Below, one piece after another: positions 43,579 through 52,646 of a DNA stretch of 64,000 nt. The stretch's first letter is position 1, and each line of letters opens with the position of its first letter. The stretch is from an uncultured Chryseobacterium sp. GTDB taxonomy: Bacteria; Bacteroidota; Bacteroidia; Flavobacteriales; Weeksellaceae. Made by a program: the position numbers and the translations under genes. Under the pieces are notes generated by a model that was not told where the DNA came from, made no database searches, and saw nothing but the letters and a program-made list of their open reading frames with translations. The DNA is taken from contig CAJYWD010000035.1 in assembly GCA_913778505.1 (NCBI GenBank), positions 1 through 64,000 of the forward strand, in the 5' to 3' direction.

Positions 43579-45204
43579 TTAACCTAAATATGGATATTTA
43601 TAATCTTTTGGAGAGACAAAAGTTTCCTTGATACTGCGTACAGAAACCCAACGTGTCAGGTTCATTTTAGAACCCGCCTTGTCATTGGTTCCCGACGCTC
43701 TGGAACCTCCGAAAGGCTGCTGTCCTACAACGGCTCCGGTCGGTTTGTCATTGATATAGAAGTTTCCGGATGCATTTTCCAAAGCTTTGTACGCTTCGTC
43801 AATTGCATATCTGTCTTGTGCAAAGATAGAACCGGTCAAAGAATATTGCGTTGAAGTATCAACTAATTTCAAAGTATCTGCCCAGTTTTCATCTTCATAA
43901 ACGTAAACCGTCAGGATCGGGCCGAAGATTTCCTCAACAATACTTTCGTAATAAGGATTGATGGTTTCGATAACAGTTGGATGCACGAACCATCCTTTCT
44001 TGTCATCGTATTTTCCACCGATGATCACGTTCGCATCGTTGGAAGCTTCAGCTCTGTCGATGTAACCTTTACATTTCTCGAAAGAATTTTTATCAATAAC
44101 TGCATTGACGAAGTTGGACGGGTCTTCCGGAGAACCCACTTTGATGGTTTTGATTTGAGCTTCCATCACCGCTTTTACTTCATTCCAAAGCGATTTTGGA
44201 ACGTAAGCTCTGGATGCAGCAGAACATTTCTGTCCTTGGTATTCAAAAGCGCCACGCACCAAACCTGTTGCAACTGCTTCAACATTCGCAGAAGGATGAA
44301 CCATTACGAAGTCTTTTCCGCCGGTTTCTCCAACGATTCTTGGATAAGATTTGTAGTTGTGGATATTATCGCCAATCATTTTCCACATTCCCTGGAAAAC
44401 CTTTGTAGAACCTGTAAAATGAAGTCCTGCAAAGTCCGGATGAGCCAAAACTTTCTCAGCCGTTTCTTTTCCGTCTGTAAAGATCATATTGATAACACCA
44501 TCTGGAAGTCCGGCTTCTTTCAAAACGTCCATAATGACTTTCGCTGAATAAACTTGCTTGTCAGAAGGTTTCCAAACCACCACATTGCCCATCATTGCCA
44601 TACAAGCCGGCAGGTTCCCGGAGATGGCGGTGAAGTTGAAAGGCGTCACCGCAAAACAGAAACCTTCCAGCGGTCTGTATTCTACACGGTTCCAGATGCC
44701 TGCATCAGAAACCGGCTGCTCAGCATAGAGCTCAGTCATAAATTCTACATTGAAACGCAGGAAATCGATGAATTCACAAGCGGCATCAATCTCAGCCTGA
44801 TGAACATTTTTGGATTGACCGATCATTGTTGCAGCGTTGATCACATCTCTGTAAGGTCCTGCCAAAAGGTCAGCGGCCTTCAGGAAAATTGAAGCTCTGT
44901 GTTCCCAGCCCAATGCATTCCACTTAGCTTTTGCAGCAAGAGCAGATTCGATGGCCTGGTCCACGTGGGACATATCGCCTTCGTAATAGAAACCAAAGTC
45001 GTGCTGATGGTCCTGAGGCGAACTTAACTGTACTTTTTTATCTGTTTTGATATCTTTTCCACCGATCACCATTGGGATTTCGGTCTTTTCTTTCCACATT
45101 TTTTTATAAGTGGCAATCAGGCTTTTTACCTCTTCAGAACCCGGAGCATAAGCATTGACCGGTTCGTTTTGTGCAAAAGGCACTTGAGAAATGGCTTTAG
45201 ACAT
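43579..45204 (-). CDS. pruA: L-glutamate gamma-semialdehyde (P5C) dehydrogenase
   Basis: A 541-residue NAD-dependent aldehyde dehydrogenase converting glutamate semialdehyde from proline breakdown to glutamate. The general-base Glu is in VGETGGKDFVMVHP, the nucleophile Cys in YQGQKCSAASRAYVP, and the anchor loop in GQQPFGGSRASGTNDK. The ATG at 45202-45204 (MSKAISQVPFAQNEPVNAY) matches Bacteroidota orthologs; an in-frame ATG 18 codons upstream adds a non-family segment. Works with the proline dehydrogenase encoded at 37.6 kb. Confidence 0.95.
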   Translation of the reverse strand: MSKAISQVPFAQNEPVNAYAPGSEEVKSLIATYKKMWKEKTEIPMVIGGKDIKTDKKVQLSSPQDHQHDFGFYYEGDMSHVDQAIESALAAKAKWNALGWEHRASIFLKAADLLAGPYRDVINAATMIGQSKNVHQAEIDAACEFIDFLRFNVEFMTELYAEQPVSDAGIWNRVEYRPLEGFCFAVTPFNFTAISGNLPACMAMMGNVVVWKPSDKQVYSAKVIMDVLKEAGLPDGVINMIFTDGKETAEKVLAHPDFAGLHFTGSTKVFQGMWKMIGDNIHNYKSYPRIVGETGGKDFVMVHPSANVEAVATGLVRGAFEYQGQKCSAASRAYVPKSLWNEVKAVMEAQIKTIKVGSPEDPSNFVNAVIDKNSFEKCKGYIDRAEASNDANVIIGGKYDDKKGWFVHPTVIETINPYYESIVEEIFGPILTVYVYEDENWADTLKLVDTSTQYSLTGSIFAQDRYAIDEAYKALENASGNFYINDKPTGAVVGQQPFGGSRASGTNDKAGSKMNLTRWVSVRSIKETFVSPKDYKYPYLG

Positions 45205-45429
45205 ATCTATTTTAATTTTAATTGGCTCAAATTTACGATAAGCATTCCAGAACCGCAATTCAATGACATTGTTTTCTTACATCGCACCGTTTAGAGCTGA
45301 TTAACATAGGTTTAATTGAAGAAAGGAATGAAGGAATGAATGAATCTATCAAACTGACCATATACCGCCACTGGAACATCGACAAAAAAATCTTTTTATT
45401 TTAATAGATCCATAATAGAAGCAAAGCTG

Positions 45430-46065
45430 CTAAGGCAGAATAAAAAAGAAAACCGCACAGAAGTGCATCACGCTGCCACCCAAAACAAAGAGGTGCCAGA
45501 TGGGATGATAGAAAGGTTTTCTGTCCTTGGCATAGAAATAAATCCCGAAGGTATAGCATAGCCCGCCCGCAATAATTAACGTCAATGCGCCGGTAGAGAG
45601 ATTCTCGATCATCGGTTTGATAGCGACCAGCGAAATCCAGCCCATCAGTGCATACAGCGAAAGCGAGATTTTTTCATTGCGCCTCAGCGGCGAAAATTTA
45701 AAGATAAACCCAATGATGGCCAGTCCCCAGATGACGCCGAACATACTCCAGCCCCAGGCACCCTTCAGGCCCAGAAGCGCCACCGGCGTGTAGGTGCCGG
45801 CAATCAAAATATAGATGCTGAGATGGTCGATCTTCTGGCAGATTTTCTTCCACTTCAGCTTATAAACCGCATGGTAGACGGTAGAAGCAGAGTAGAGCAG
45901 TATCAAACTGATCCCGAAGACCAGCGAACTCGCAATCGCAATGCCACTACCACTGATCACGGAATAATAGGTCATTAGAACCAATGCGGCCACGGACAGA
46001 ACAATGCCCAAACCATGGGTGATCACATTATACAATTCTTCTTTTTTACGGTTCTTCTTCGGCAT
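45430..46065 (-). CDS. Hemolysin III family (PAQR) membrane protein
   Basis: A 211-residue protein with seven hydrophobic segments. The PAQR metal-site pattern is present: SASTVYHAVY (Ser and His), KIDHLSIYILIAGTYTP (Asp/His) and the C-terminal HPIWHLFVLGGSVMHF (His pair). Bacterial members are often called hemolysin III (YqfA/TrhA) but more likely are metal-dependent membrane hydrolases or lipid-fluidity proteins. Single gene. Confidence 0.92.
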   Translation of the reverse strand: MPKKNRKKEELYNVITHGLGIVLSVAALVLMTYYSVISGSGIAIASSLVFGISLILLYSASTVYHAVYKLKWKKICQKIDHLSIYILIAGTYTPVALLGLKGAWGWSMFGVIWGLAIIGFIFKFSPLRRNEKISLSLYALMGWISLVAIKPMIENLSTGALTLIIAGGLCYTFGIYFYAKDRKPFYHPIWHLFVLGGSVMHFCAVFFFILP

Positions 46066-46182
46066 CTTTTCAAATTTGAAGTAAAGTTAGGGATTAAGGA
46101 CATTATCACTGCTGCGGCAAGGGTATTTAACAAATAATTATTAATACAGATAAGCTATAACCATCTTGCTTTTAACATAATT

Positions 46183-46729
46183 TTTGTCATTCCGTCAGGA
46201 ATCTCAGCGAAGTGATTCGGGGGAATCAATCTTAATAGACCTTAACTACACTGTTGAGATTCCTGCGGAATGACAAAGAGACTGCGGAGGTTGCTTTTTA
46301 ATACTGATGGAAAAGTAGAATAAGCTAAACCATCTTGCTTTTAACATAATTTTTGTCATTCCGTCAGGAATCTCAGCGAAGTGATTCGTGGGAATCAATC
46401 TTAATAGACCTTTACTTAAACTGTTGAGATTCCTGCGGAATGACAAACAGACTGCAGATTTTGCTTTTTTATAGAGATGGAAATTAGAATAAGCTATAAC
46501 CATCTTGGTCTTAACAGCATTTTTGTCATTCCGCCAGGAATCTCAGCGAAGTAATTCGGGGGACTCAATCTCAAAAGGCCTTAAGTAAACTGTTTAGATT
46601 CCTGCGGAATGACAAAGAGACTGCGGAGTTTGCTTTTGTCATTGCGCCAGGAATCTCAGCGAAGTGATTCGGGGGAATCAATCTCAAAAGGCCTTAACTA
46701 CACTGTTGAGATTCCTGCTGAATGACAAA
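46183..46729. repeat. Four-copy array of TTTGTCATTCCG hairpins
   Basis: Four units at 46183-46277, 46352-46447, 46522-46616 and 46635-46729. Each has a left arm TTTGTCATTCCGNCAGGAAT (with variation in copy 4), the spacer CAGCGAAGTRATTCGGGGGA and a right arm TGAGATTCCTGCGGAATGAC followed by AAA. Units 1-3 also share the linker AGCTAWAACCATCTTG. The array fills much of the 993-base gap before the DUF6261 gene; short open frames on the minus strand here are repeat artefacts. Confidence 0.88.
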
Positions 46730-46863
46730 GAGACTGCGGAGTTGTTATTTAATATAGACGGGCACTCAAAAAAAATGGTGTAAATACGGGACAGCAATCC
46801 TTAAACTCTGAATCAAACATCGCAGGGCAGAAAACGTCGTTTTGCCCATCAGCAGACGGCCCT

Positions 46864-47010
46864 GCACCCCTGCAACAGACTTTCCCCATGACTGTGAAAG
46901 CGTGCTGCACCCTTGCAACAGACTTTCCCGTGGCAGGGAAATGCTCCTGCACCCCTGCGACGCACTTTCACAGTCACGGGAAAAGCATTTGCTGCCCTGC
47001 AGGTTACTTT
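46864..47010. repeat. Direct repeat GCACCCCTGCAACAGACTTTC upstream of DUF6261 gene
   Basis: Units start at 46864, 46907 and 46949, with a shorter fourth (GCCCTGCAGGTTACTTT) at 46993; spacing is 43, 42 and 44 bases. The shared core is GCACCCYTGCRACRSACTTT. Between cores are variable GTGAAAG, GGGAAA and GGGAAAAG blocks. GC-rich against AT-rich surroundings, ending about 50 bases before the DUF6261 start. A related block (CGCAGGGCAG ... CGGCCCTG) precedes it. Confidence 0.7.
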
Positions 47011-47058
47011 TACCGAAAAAATAATTACCTTTAAGCCTTAACAAAAAAACATTATCAA

Positions 47059-47796
47059 ATGATCAATTCAATCCTTCTGCGCGAACTGCGCAATGCCAAT
47101 TACCTTCAATTCCAAAAAGATTTTCTGTCTATTATTTCCAGAAACGACCCGAAAGGCCTGCAGGTGGAGAGTAAGTACGACGAGCTGGCATCCAAAGTGG
47201 AGGAGCTGGAAAGCCTCTTCAAAAAGGCGCTGGCCAATCCCATCTCCCAGGAGCTGCTGGATCTGGATACCCGGCGGGATGATGCCATCAACGGGATTTT
47301 TTATGTGGCCACAGCCTATGCTTACCACTATGACAGCGTTCTGAAACAAGCTGCGGATGCATTGCTTGCCAATATCAAACTGTATGGTTCCGGCATTGCA
47401 AGGCTCAATTACCAGGCAGAGACAGCGACTATCAATAGTTTGATCAATGATTGGGACAACAAACCTGAGCTTACCAATGCCATTGATACACTTGGGCTGA
47501 AAAGCTGGAAGGCAGAATTGGCCAGCATCAATTCGGAATTCAGCAACCGCTATCTGGACAGGACGCAGGATTATGGCAATGCCACACCGGAGACACTTAA
47601 AGCCAAAAGGGAAGAGACGAATACAGTCTATTATGCTCTGAGAGACAGGATCAATGCACTACATCTTTTGGTAGATACGCCGCCATCGCCTTACAACACG
47701 GTCATCAACCAGCTGAATGCCTTGATAGAGCAGTATAATCTGCTGTTGGCAGTGCCGGATGAAACGGGGGAAAATCACGATCAGGAAACTAAATAG
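47059..47796 (+). CDS. DUF6261 family protein
   Basis: A 245-residue, largely helical protein with the DUF6261 pattern: an opening LLRELRNANYLQFQKDFLSI, a DTRRDDAINGIFYVATAYAY segment in the middle and a C-terminal helix NAVINQLNALIEQY-like (seen as NTVINQLNALIEQYNLLLA). DUF6261 proteins are limited to Bacteroidota, often occur in several copies per genome, and have no known role. It is preceded by GC-rich direct repeats. Confidence 0.82.
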   Translation: MINSILLRELRNANYLQFQKDFLSIISRNDPKGLQVESKYDELASKVEELESLFKKALANPISQELLDLDTRRDDAINGIFYVATAYAYHYDSVLKQAADALLANIKLYGSGIARLNYQAETATINSLINDWDNKPELTNAIDTLGLKSWKAELASINSEFSNRYLDRTQDYGNATPETLKAKREETNTVYYALRDRINALHLLVDTPPSPYNTVINQLNALIEQYNLLLAVPDETGENHDQETK

Positions 47797-47829
47797 ATCC
47801 AATTATTTTTATAAATTGCAGGCGATAGC

Positions 47830-47866
47830 AAGCCTTGCCAGCTTATGCAGCTTGGCAAGGCTTTTC
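47830..47866 (+). terminator. Rho-independent terminator after DUF6261 gene
   Basis: Perfect 11-bp stem AAGCCTTGCCA / TGGCAAGGCTT with a 12-base loop, then TTCAGTTTT. Confidence 0.8.
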
Positions 47867-47885
47867 AGTTTTAATACTTCCCCCC

Positions 47886-49259
47886 ATGAAACATATTCTG
47901 TTATTACCAATACTTTTTTCGCAAACATATTTTACCCAATCTATTTCTGATCAGCTGAACCAATCCGTGAAAGAAATGCTTTCGACTTCAAACGCTGTGG
48001 CGGCGAATCTTTCTTTTTATGTTTCAGACGAAAATGGAAATCTGGTTTATGAATATAATGGTAACAAGGGTCTTTCCACCGCCAGCACACAGAAGATCTT
48101 CACGTCTGCGGCGGCACTGGAGACGCTGGGAAAGGATTATCAGTTCAGAACCACGGCTTCCTATTCCGGGAAGATATCGAATGGGACTTTGAATGGTAAT
48201 TTTTATATTATGTCCAATGGTGACCCGACTTTGGGAAGCTGGCGTTGGGAAAATTACAAACCGGAAAACTTCAAACAACAATTATTAGAAGCCATCAGGA
48301 AAGCTGGAATCAAAACCATTTCCGGTAATCTGATCGTGGATGATTCTTATTTTGATTTCCAAAGCACACCGGGTGGCTGGCCTTGGAATGATCTGGGAAA
48401 TTATTATGGAGCAGGAACTTTTGGGGTGAACTGGCGGGAGAATCAATTTGACATCAATATTAATGGCAATCAGTTCAAGAGCTTTTCTTATGATCTTGAT
48501 AATGTCAATTGGATCAATGAGCTGAAAACCGGCGGCAGCTCAGACCAAAGTCTGATTTTCACCGCTCCGCATTCGGAAACCGCAATGATCAACGGCATGT
48601 TGCCTGCTGGAAAAGTGACAACAGTTTCCGGCGCGACGCCCAATCCGCCGATGCAATTAGCCGTTGAAATCAAAAAATTTTTAGAAGCAAACGGAGTTTC
48701 AATTTCGGGGAAAACAACGACTTATTATAATGAGAAGATTACCGGGAAATCCATTTCAAAAGCACCAACGCAGAATCAAATCCTTGAATATAGATCGCCA
48801 ACACTGGATAAAATTGTCTATTGGTTTTTGAGGAAAAGCATCAATCTTTATGGTGAAACTTTGATCAAGACAATGGCCAAAGAAAAGCGGAACAATCCCA
48901 GTTTTGAAACCGGCGTTGCCTTCTTAAAAGACTTCTGGAAGTCCAAAGGCATTGATCCAATGATGATCAACTTTGCTGATGGAAGCGGACTTTCGCCACA
49001 GAATTATGTTTCTGCAAAAGCCCAGGTGCAGGCTTTATTGTATGCCAAAAAACAAAGCTGGTTCAGTGCTTTTTACGAAGGGTTTCCTACCCAAAACGGC
49101 ATCAAAATGAAAAGCGGAACCATCAAAGACAGTAAGTCATTTGCAGGTTATCAGACATCCAAAAATGGGAAGAATTATGTTTTTTCCATCATCCTGAATA
49201 ATTATCAGGGCGGAAGTATCAGCAATGCTTTATTTAAGATTTTGGATCGGTTGAAATAA
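47886..49259 (+). CDS. dacB: D-alanyl-D-alanine carboxypeptidase/endopeptidase (PBP4, family S13)
   Basis: A 457-residue periplasmic penicillin-binding protein of family S13 that trims or cuts peptidoglycan cross-links. A signal peptide (MKHILLLPILFSQTYFTQS) precedes the active-site SxxK (STQK in LSTASTQKIFTSAAAL), an SxN-type segment near DGSGLSPQNYVSA, and KSG in IKMKSGTIKDSKSFAGY. The ATG at 47886 is chosen since it opens the signal peptide. A bidirectional terminator separates it from the convergent rpe gene. Confidence 0.93.
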   Translation: MKHILLLPILFSQTYFTQSISDQLNQSVKEMLSTSNAVAANLSFYVSDENGNLVYEYNGNKGLSTASTQKIFTSAAALETLGKDYQFRTTASYSGKISNGTLNGNFYIMSNGDPTLGSWRWENYKPENFKQQLLEAIRKAGIKTISGNLIVDDSYFDFQSTPGGWPWNDLGNYYGAGTFGVNWRENQFDININGNQFKSFSYDLDNVNWINELKTGGSSDQSLIFTAPHSETAMINGMLPAGKVTTVSGATPNPPMQLAVEIKKFLEANGVSISGKTTTYYNEKITGKSISKAPTQNQILEYRSPTLDKIVYWFLRKSINLYGETLIKTMAKEKRNNPSFETGVAFLKDFWKSKGIDPMMINFADGSGLSPQNYVSAKAQVQALLYAKKQSWFSAFYEGFPTQNGIKMKSGTIKDSKSFAGYQTSKNGKNYVFSIILNNYQGGSISNALFKILDRLK

Positions 49260-49260
49260 A

Positions 49261-49290
49261 AAAAACTGCTGTCGGGTGACAGCAGTTTTA
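49261..49290. terminator. Bidirectional terminator between dacB and rpe
   Basis: Stem AAAACTGCTGTC / GACAGCAGTTTT with loop GGGT; A and T tracts on both sides serve both converging genes. Confidence 0.85.
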
Positions 49291-49292
49291 GT

Positions 49293-49943
49293 TTATATTT
49301 TCATCAGCTCAATGGTCTTTTCCGGACTCTCCGAGGAGAAGACGGCATTGCCAGCCACCAGCACATCTGCGCCGGCCTCGAAGAGTTTTCCGGCATTATC
49401 CAGATTCACGCCGCCATCAATCTGAATCAGTGCGGTGGAATTATTGCTCAGAATCAGATCCTTGGTCTCACTGATTTTCTTGTAAGTATTTTGGATGAAT
49501 TTCTGCCCTCCAAATCCAGGGTTGACGCTCATTAGCAAAACCAGGTCCACATCTGCAATAATATCTTCCAGCATCAGAACTGGCGTAGCAGGATTGAGGA
49601 CCACGCCGGCCTTGGCACCTTTGTCCTGGATCTGATGGATGGTTCTGTGCAGATGGGTACAGGCTTCCAGGTGTACAGAGACCAGATCTGCCCCATAATC
49701 TATAAATTCTTCCACATATTTTTCTGGCTCCACGATCATCAGGTGCACATCCACAAATTTTCTGGCGTTCTGCTGCACGGTTTTCATTACCGGAAATCCG
49801 AAAGAGATATTGGGTACAAAGCGCCCGTCCATCACGTCCACATGGATCCAGTCGGCCTGGGAGTCATTAAGCATCTGGATATCGCGCTGCAGATTACCAA
49901 AGTCGGCAGAGAGAATGGAAGGTGCTATCAGTTTGTTTTTCAT
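49293..49943 (-). CDS. rpe: Ribulose-phosphate 3-epimerase
   Basis: A 216-residue TIM-barrel enzyme interconverting ribulose-5-phosphate and xylulose-5-phosphate in the pentose phosphate pathway. Motifs: PSILSADFGNL, HVDVMDGRFVPNISFG, DVHLMIVEPEKYV, MSVNPGFGGQKF and the phosphate loop region IDGGVNLDNAG. Standard length. Confidence 0.96.
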   Translation of the reverse strand: MKNKLIAPSILSADFGNLQRDIQMLNDSQADWIHVDVMDGRFVPNISFGFPVMKTVQQNARKFVDVHLMIVEPEKYVEEFIDYGADLVSVHLEACTHLHRTIHQIQDKGAKAGVVLNPATPVLMLEDIIADVDLVLLMSVNPGFGGQKFIQNTYKKISETKDLILSNNSTALIQIDGGVNLDNAGKLFEAGADVLVAGNAVFSSESPEKTIELMKI

Positions 49944-49983
49944 TTTTACTTTTTAGGTTGAAGGTTGTCGGTTGATTTAGAAT

Positions 49984-51060
49984 TTAATGGTATTTGAGCT
50001 TCATGGTTGGTTCGATTTTCAGTAGGGTTTCGTAGATCAGCTGAATCACATTGGCCACATCATCCTTGGAAACCATTTCTACCGTGGTGTGCATGTACCG
50101 CAATGGCAGGGATATCAATGCGCTCGGAACGCCACCGTTGGAATGGGCAAATGCATCGGTATCTGTACCTGTTGCACGGCTGGCTGCAGCTCTCTGGAAA
50201 GGGATTTCTTTCTCTTTTGCTGTCTTAATAATCAATTCCCGGATGGTGTGGTGAACGCTTGGTGCAAAGAAAACCACAGGTCCGTCTCCACATTTTTGGT
50301 CGCCTTCCTTTTTCTTTTCGATCATCGGCGTGGTGGTGTCATGCGTCACATCTGTCACAATGGCAATGTTTGGCTTGATGGTGTCCGCGATCATATCTGC
50401 ACCATAGAGCCCCACTTCTTCCTGCACGGAATTGGTGATATAGAGCCCAAATGGTAAATCGTTGCCGTTCTCTTTGATCAATTTTGCAACCTGAGCGATC
50501 ATAAATCCGCCGATTCTGTTGTCCAGTGCCCGGCATACAAAATAGCGGTCATTAAGCTCAAAGAATTCATCAGGATACGTGATCATGCAGCCGACGTAGA
50601 TGCCCAGTTCTTCCACTTCTTTCCTGGATATTGCCCCACAGTCTATGAAGATATTCTCGATTTTCGGTATGGGCTCGTTCTGGTTAGCGCTTCTCGTATG
50701 AATGGCCGGCCATCCGAAAACCCCTTTCACAATGCCTTTCTCGCCATGGATATGTACCACTTTGGATGGTGCGATGGTTTGGTCCGACCCGCCATTTCTG
50801 ATCACATAAATCAGTCCGTCGTCCGTAATATAATTGACATACCAGCTGATCTCATCGGCATGTGCCTCGATCACCACTTTAAATTCGGCGTCAGGATTGA
50901 TGATTCCGTAGGCGGTACCGTAATGGTCGACCTCAATTTTGTCTACATACGGTCTGATGTAGTCCATCCAGATTTTCTGTCCGGCATGTTCATATCCAGT
51001 TGGAGATGCGGTATTAAGATATTGTTGTAAAAAATCTAAAGATTGGTTTTCAAATTTCAT
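49984..51060 (-). CDS. M42 family metallopeptidase (glutamyl aminopeptidase-like)
   Basis: A 358-residue peptidase of the M42 (FrvX/TET) family with two metals. Ligands are visible in VVIEAHADEISW (His/Asp), CRALDNRIGG (Asp), SVQEEVGLYGA (Glu-Glu), TDVTHDT and the C-terminal LRYMHTTVEMV (His). It most likely degrades peptides in the cytoplasm as a large oligomer. The ATG at 51058-51060 (MKFENQSLDFLQQYL) is chosen over one 35 codons upstream, which would read through the divergent gene's promoter. Confidence 0.93.
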   Translation of the reverse strand: MKFENQSLDFLQQYLNTASPTGYEHAGQKIWMDYIRPYVDKIEVDHYGTAYGIINPDAEFKVVIEAHADEISWYVNYITDDGLIYVIRNGGSDQTIAPSKVVHIHGEKGIVKGVFGWPAIHTRSANQNEPIPKIENIFIDCGAISRKEVEELGIYVGCMITYPDEFFELNDRYFVCRALDNRIGGFMIAQVAKLIKENGNDLPFGLYITNSVQEEVGLYGADMIADTIKPNIAIVTDVTHDTTTPMIEKKKEGDQKCGDGPVVFFAPSVHHTIRELIIKTAKEKEIPFQRAAASRATGTDTDAFAHSNGGVPSALISLPLRYMHTTVEMVSKDDVANVIQLIYETLLKIEPTMKLKYH

Positions 51061-51118
51061 AGCGAAAGGGAATGATTTTTGATAATACGTTTTGTTAAAA
51101 TTTATGGAAGTAAAAGTA

Positions 51119-51823
51119 ATGAATTTTGAGAAATTGTTTCCGATTCTTTTGATGTTTGTTGGCACGTTCTGTTTTTCTCAGCAGGATACTTTAAAAGTTA
51201 ATTCTTTCGATGACATCCCGAAAAGCAAGCTTCAGAAAGATGAATTTGGTAATGAATATTTTTACGACGAGGTTCAGAAAGCAAAAATCTATAAGATCAA
51301 TGGTGAGCAAGTGATTGTTCTGGACGAATTGACGCTGAGAGCCAATCCTCATTTTAACAATCAGCTGGACCGCAATTTTTATTTCTTTCTGAATAAAAAG
51401 CTGAACCGCGTTTATCCTCTTTTTCTCAATGCCCTGGAGCAATACCGCGACATACAGAAAGAGAGTGCAAACATGCGTGGGGCGGAAAGAAGCCGCTATA
51501 TGAAACAGCGACAGACAGAACTGGCTGCCAGCTACGAAAAACAGTTGAGAGACCTTACCACAACAGAAGGACAGGTTTTTGCAAAATTGATGAACAGGGC
51601 GACAGGAAAAACGGTCTATGATATTATTAAAGAACTGAGAGGTGGCTGGAGTGCCTTCTGGTGGAATGTGAAAGGGAATATTGCAGATGTCAGTCTTAAG
51701 ACACCTTATGATCCCCATAAAAACAGGGAAGATCTCTTTATAGAATCGTTACTTCAGTCCAACTGGAATCTCGGTTATCTTCAGCCGTATCCCGGTGCGC
51801 AGGATTTCAAAGTCAAAAAATAA
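51119..51823 (+). CDS. DUF4294 family protein
   Basis: A 234-residue exported protein with signal peptide MNFEKLFPILLMFVGTFCFS. The DUF4294 domain covers about residues 60-205, with YFFLNKKLNRVYPLFLNALE and KLMNRATGKTVYDIIKELRG followed by the Trp-rich GGWSAFWWNVKG. The family is restricted to Bacteroidota and its role is unknown. Divergent from the M42 peptidase gene. Confidence 0.85.
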   Translation: MNFEKLFPILLMFVGTFCFSQQDTLKVNSFDDIPKSKLQKDEFGNEYFYDEVQKAKIYKINGEQVIVLDELTLRANPHFNNQLDRNFYFFLNKKLNRVYPLFLNALEQYRDIQKESANMRGAERSRYMKQRQTELAASYEKQLRDLTTTEGQVFAKLMNRATGKTVYDIIKELRGGWSAFWWNVKGNIADVSLKTPYDPHKNREDLFIESLLQSNWNLGYLQPYPGAQDFKVKK

Positions 51824-51857
51824 AAGGCTGTCTCAGATGCGAGACAGCCTTTATTTT
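51822..51857. terminator. Bidirectional terminator between DUF4294 and LolA-like genes
   Basis: Stem AAAGGCTGTCTC / GAGACAGCCTTT with loop AGATGC and T-rich tail; the two genes converge on it. Confidence 0.88.
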
Positions 51858-52498
51858 TATAGTTCCGTGATGAGATAATTTTTGTATCTCGATCTGTCGA
51901 AACCAAAAGTAGATGCAGAAAGTGTCTGATTTTCCCTGTAATCACTGATACTGATAACATCTGTCTGATTATTCGTAGAAACCTGTTCCAGCTTAATGAG
52001 CTTTTTCTGAGGTGTATTAACGTATAATGTGACACTTTTAAGTCCGTTGTTTGTAACCGGAATCATTTTGATGACGTCTACTGGTATTCCGCTAATGTTT
52101 TTTTTGCCGTTATATGTCACGTTGTAATCTTTTTTGTAGGAATCTAGATAACTTAGCGGAGAGAAGTGAACCTGATTATCGGTTGGCTTGGATATCGTCA
52201 CTTCCTTATCCTCATCATTGATGTTATAAACCTTGCTTCCGTCGAAGATTTGCTCAATGCCCATAATTTTAAGTTTATAACGGTTATTATCCGAATAGAA
52301 TATTCCAGTTTGTGTCTGGCTGGATTTCCCGCTACCTGTTGTATATGCAAATTTAAAGTATGAATTCTTCTTGCTTTTGTAGTTATTCGTAATGTCGTCC
52401 AAAATGGTTTTGGATTTTGAGTCAATGGTCTGCGCTTTGACCAATAAGCCGGCTCCAACTATTGTGATAGTCATAACAGAATTTAGAAAATTTTTCAT
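51857..52498 (-). CDS. LolA-like outer membrane lipoprotein carrier family protein
   Basis: A 213-residue periplasmic protein. Signal peptide MKNFLNSVMTITIVGAGLLV, then a LolA/LppX-type half barrel: TGIFYSDNNRYKLKIMGIEQ, FDGSKVYNINDEDKEVTISK and SPLSYLDSYKKDYNV. LolA carries lipoproteins from inner to outer membrane; several paralogs exist in Bacteroidota and this may be one of them rather than the main carrier. Confidence 0.85.
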   Translation of the reverse strand: MKNFLNSVMTITIVGAGLLVKAQTIDSKSKTILDDITNNYKSKKNSYFKFAYTTGSGKSSQTQTGIFYSDNNRYKLKIMGIEQIFDGSKVYNINDEDKEVTISKPTDNQVHFSPLSYLDSYKKDYNVTYNGKKNISGIPVDVIKMIPVTNNGLKSVTLYVNTPQKKLIKLEQVSTNNQTDVISISDYRENQTLSASTFGFDRSRYKNYLITEL

Positions 52499-52589
52499 TA
52501 ACTAATTATAATAAGATTGATTAGCAAATTTAGTTTTTCAAGATTGATGCCAATATTTTTTACTGATAAAATTTTGTTAAGGTTTATCA

Positions 52590-52621
52590 AAAACAAAAAC
52601 CTTCCCAGGAATGGAAAGGTT
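52590..52621 (-). terminator. Terminator of the M36 protease gene
   Basis: On the minus strand, AACCTTTCC / GGGAAGGTT stem with a short loop followed by TTTGTTTTT. Confidence 0.7.
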
Positions 52622-52646
52622 CTTGAAAGTTATTGTTTAGTGGTAC

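Noticed and set aside
46183-46729. CRISPR array
   Set aside because: The repeated units are long (about 95 bases), imperfect, spaced irregularly by repeated rather than unique sequence, and no cas genes are present.
46749-47044. Two overlapping minus-strand frames of 67 and 92 codons
   Set aside because: They run through GC-rich direct repeats upstream of the DUF6261 gene and differ in frame over the same DNA, so they are repeat artefacts.
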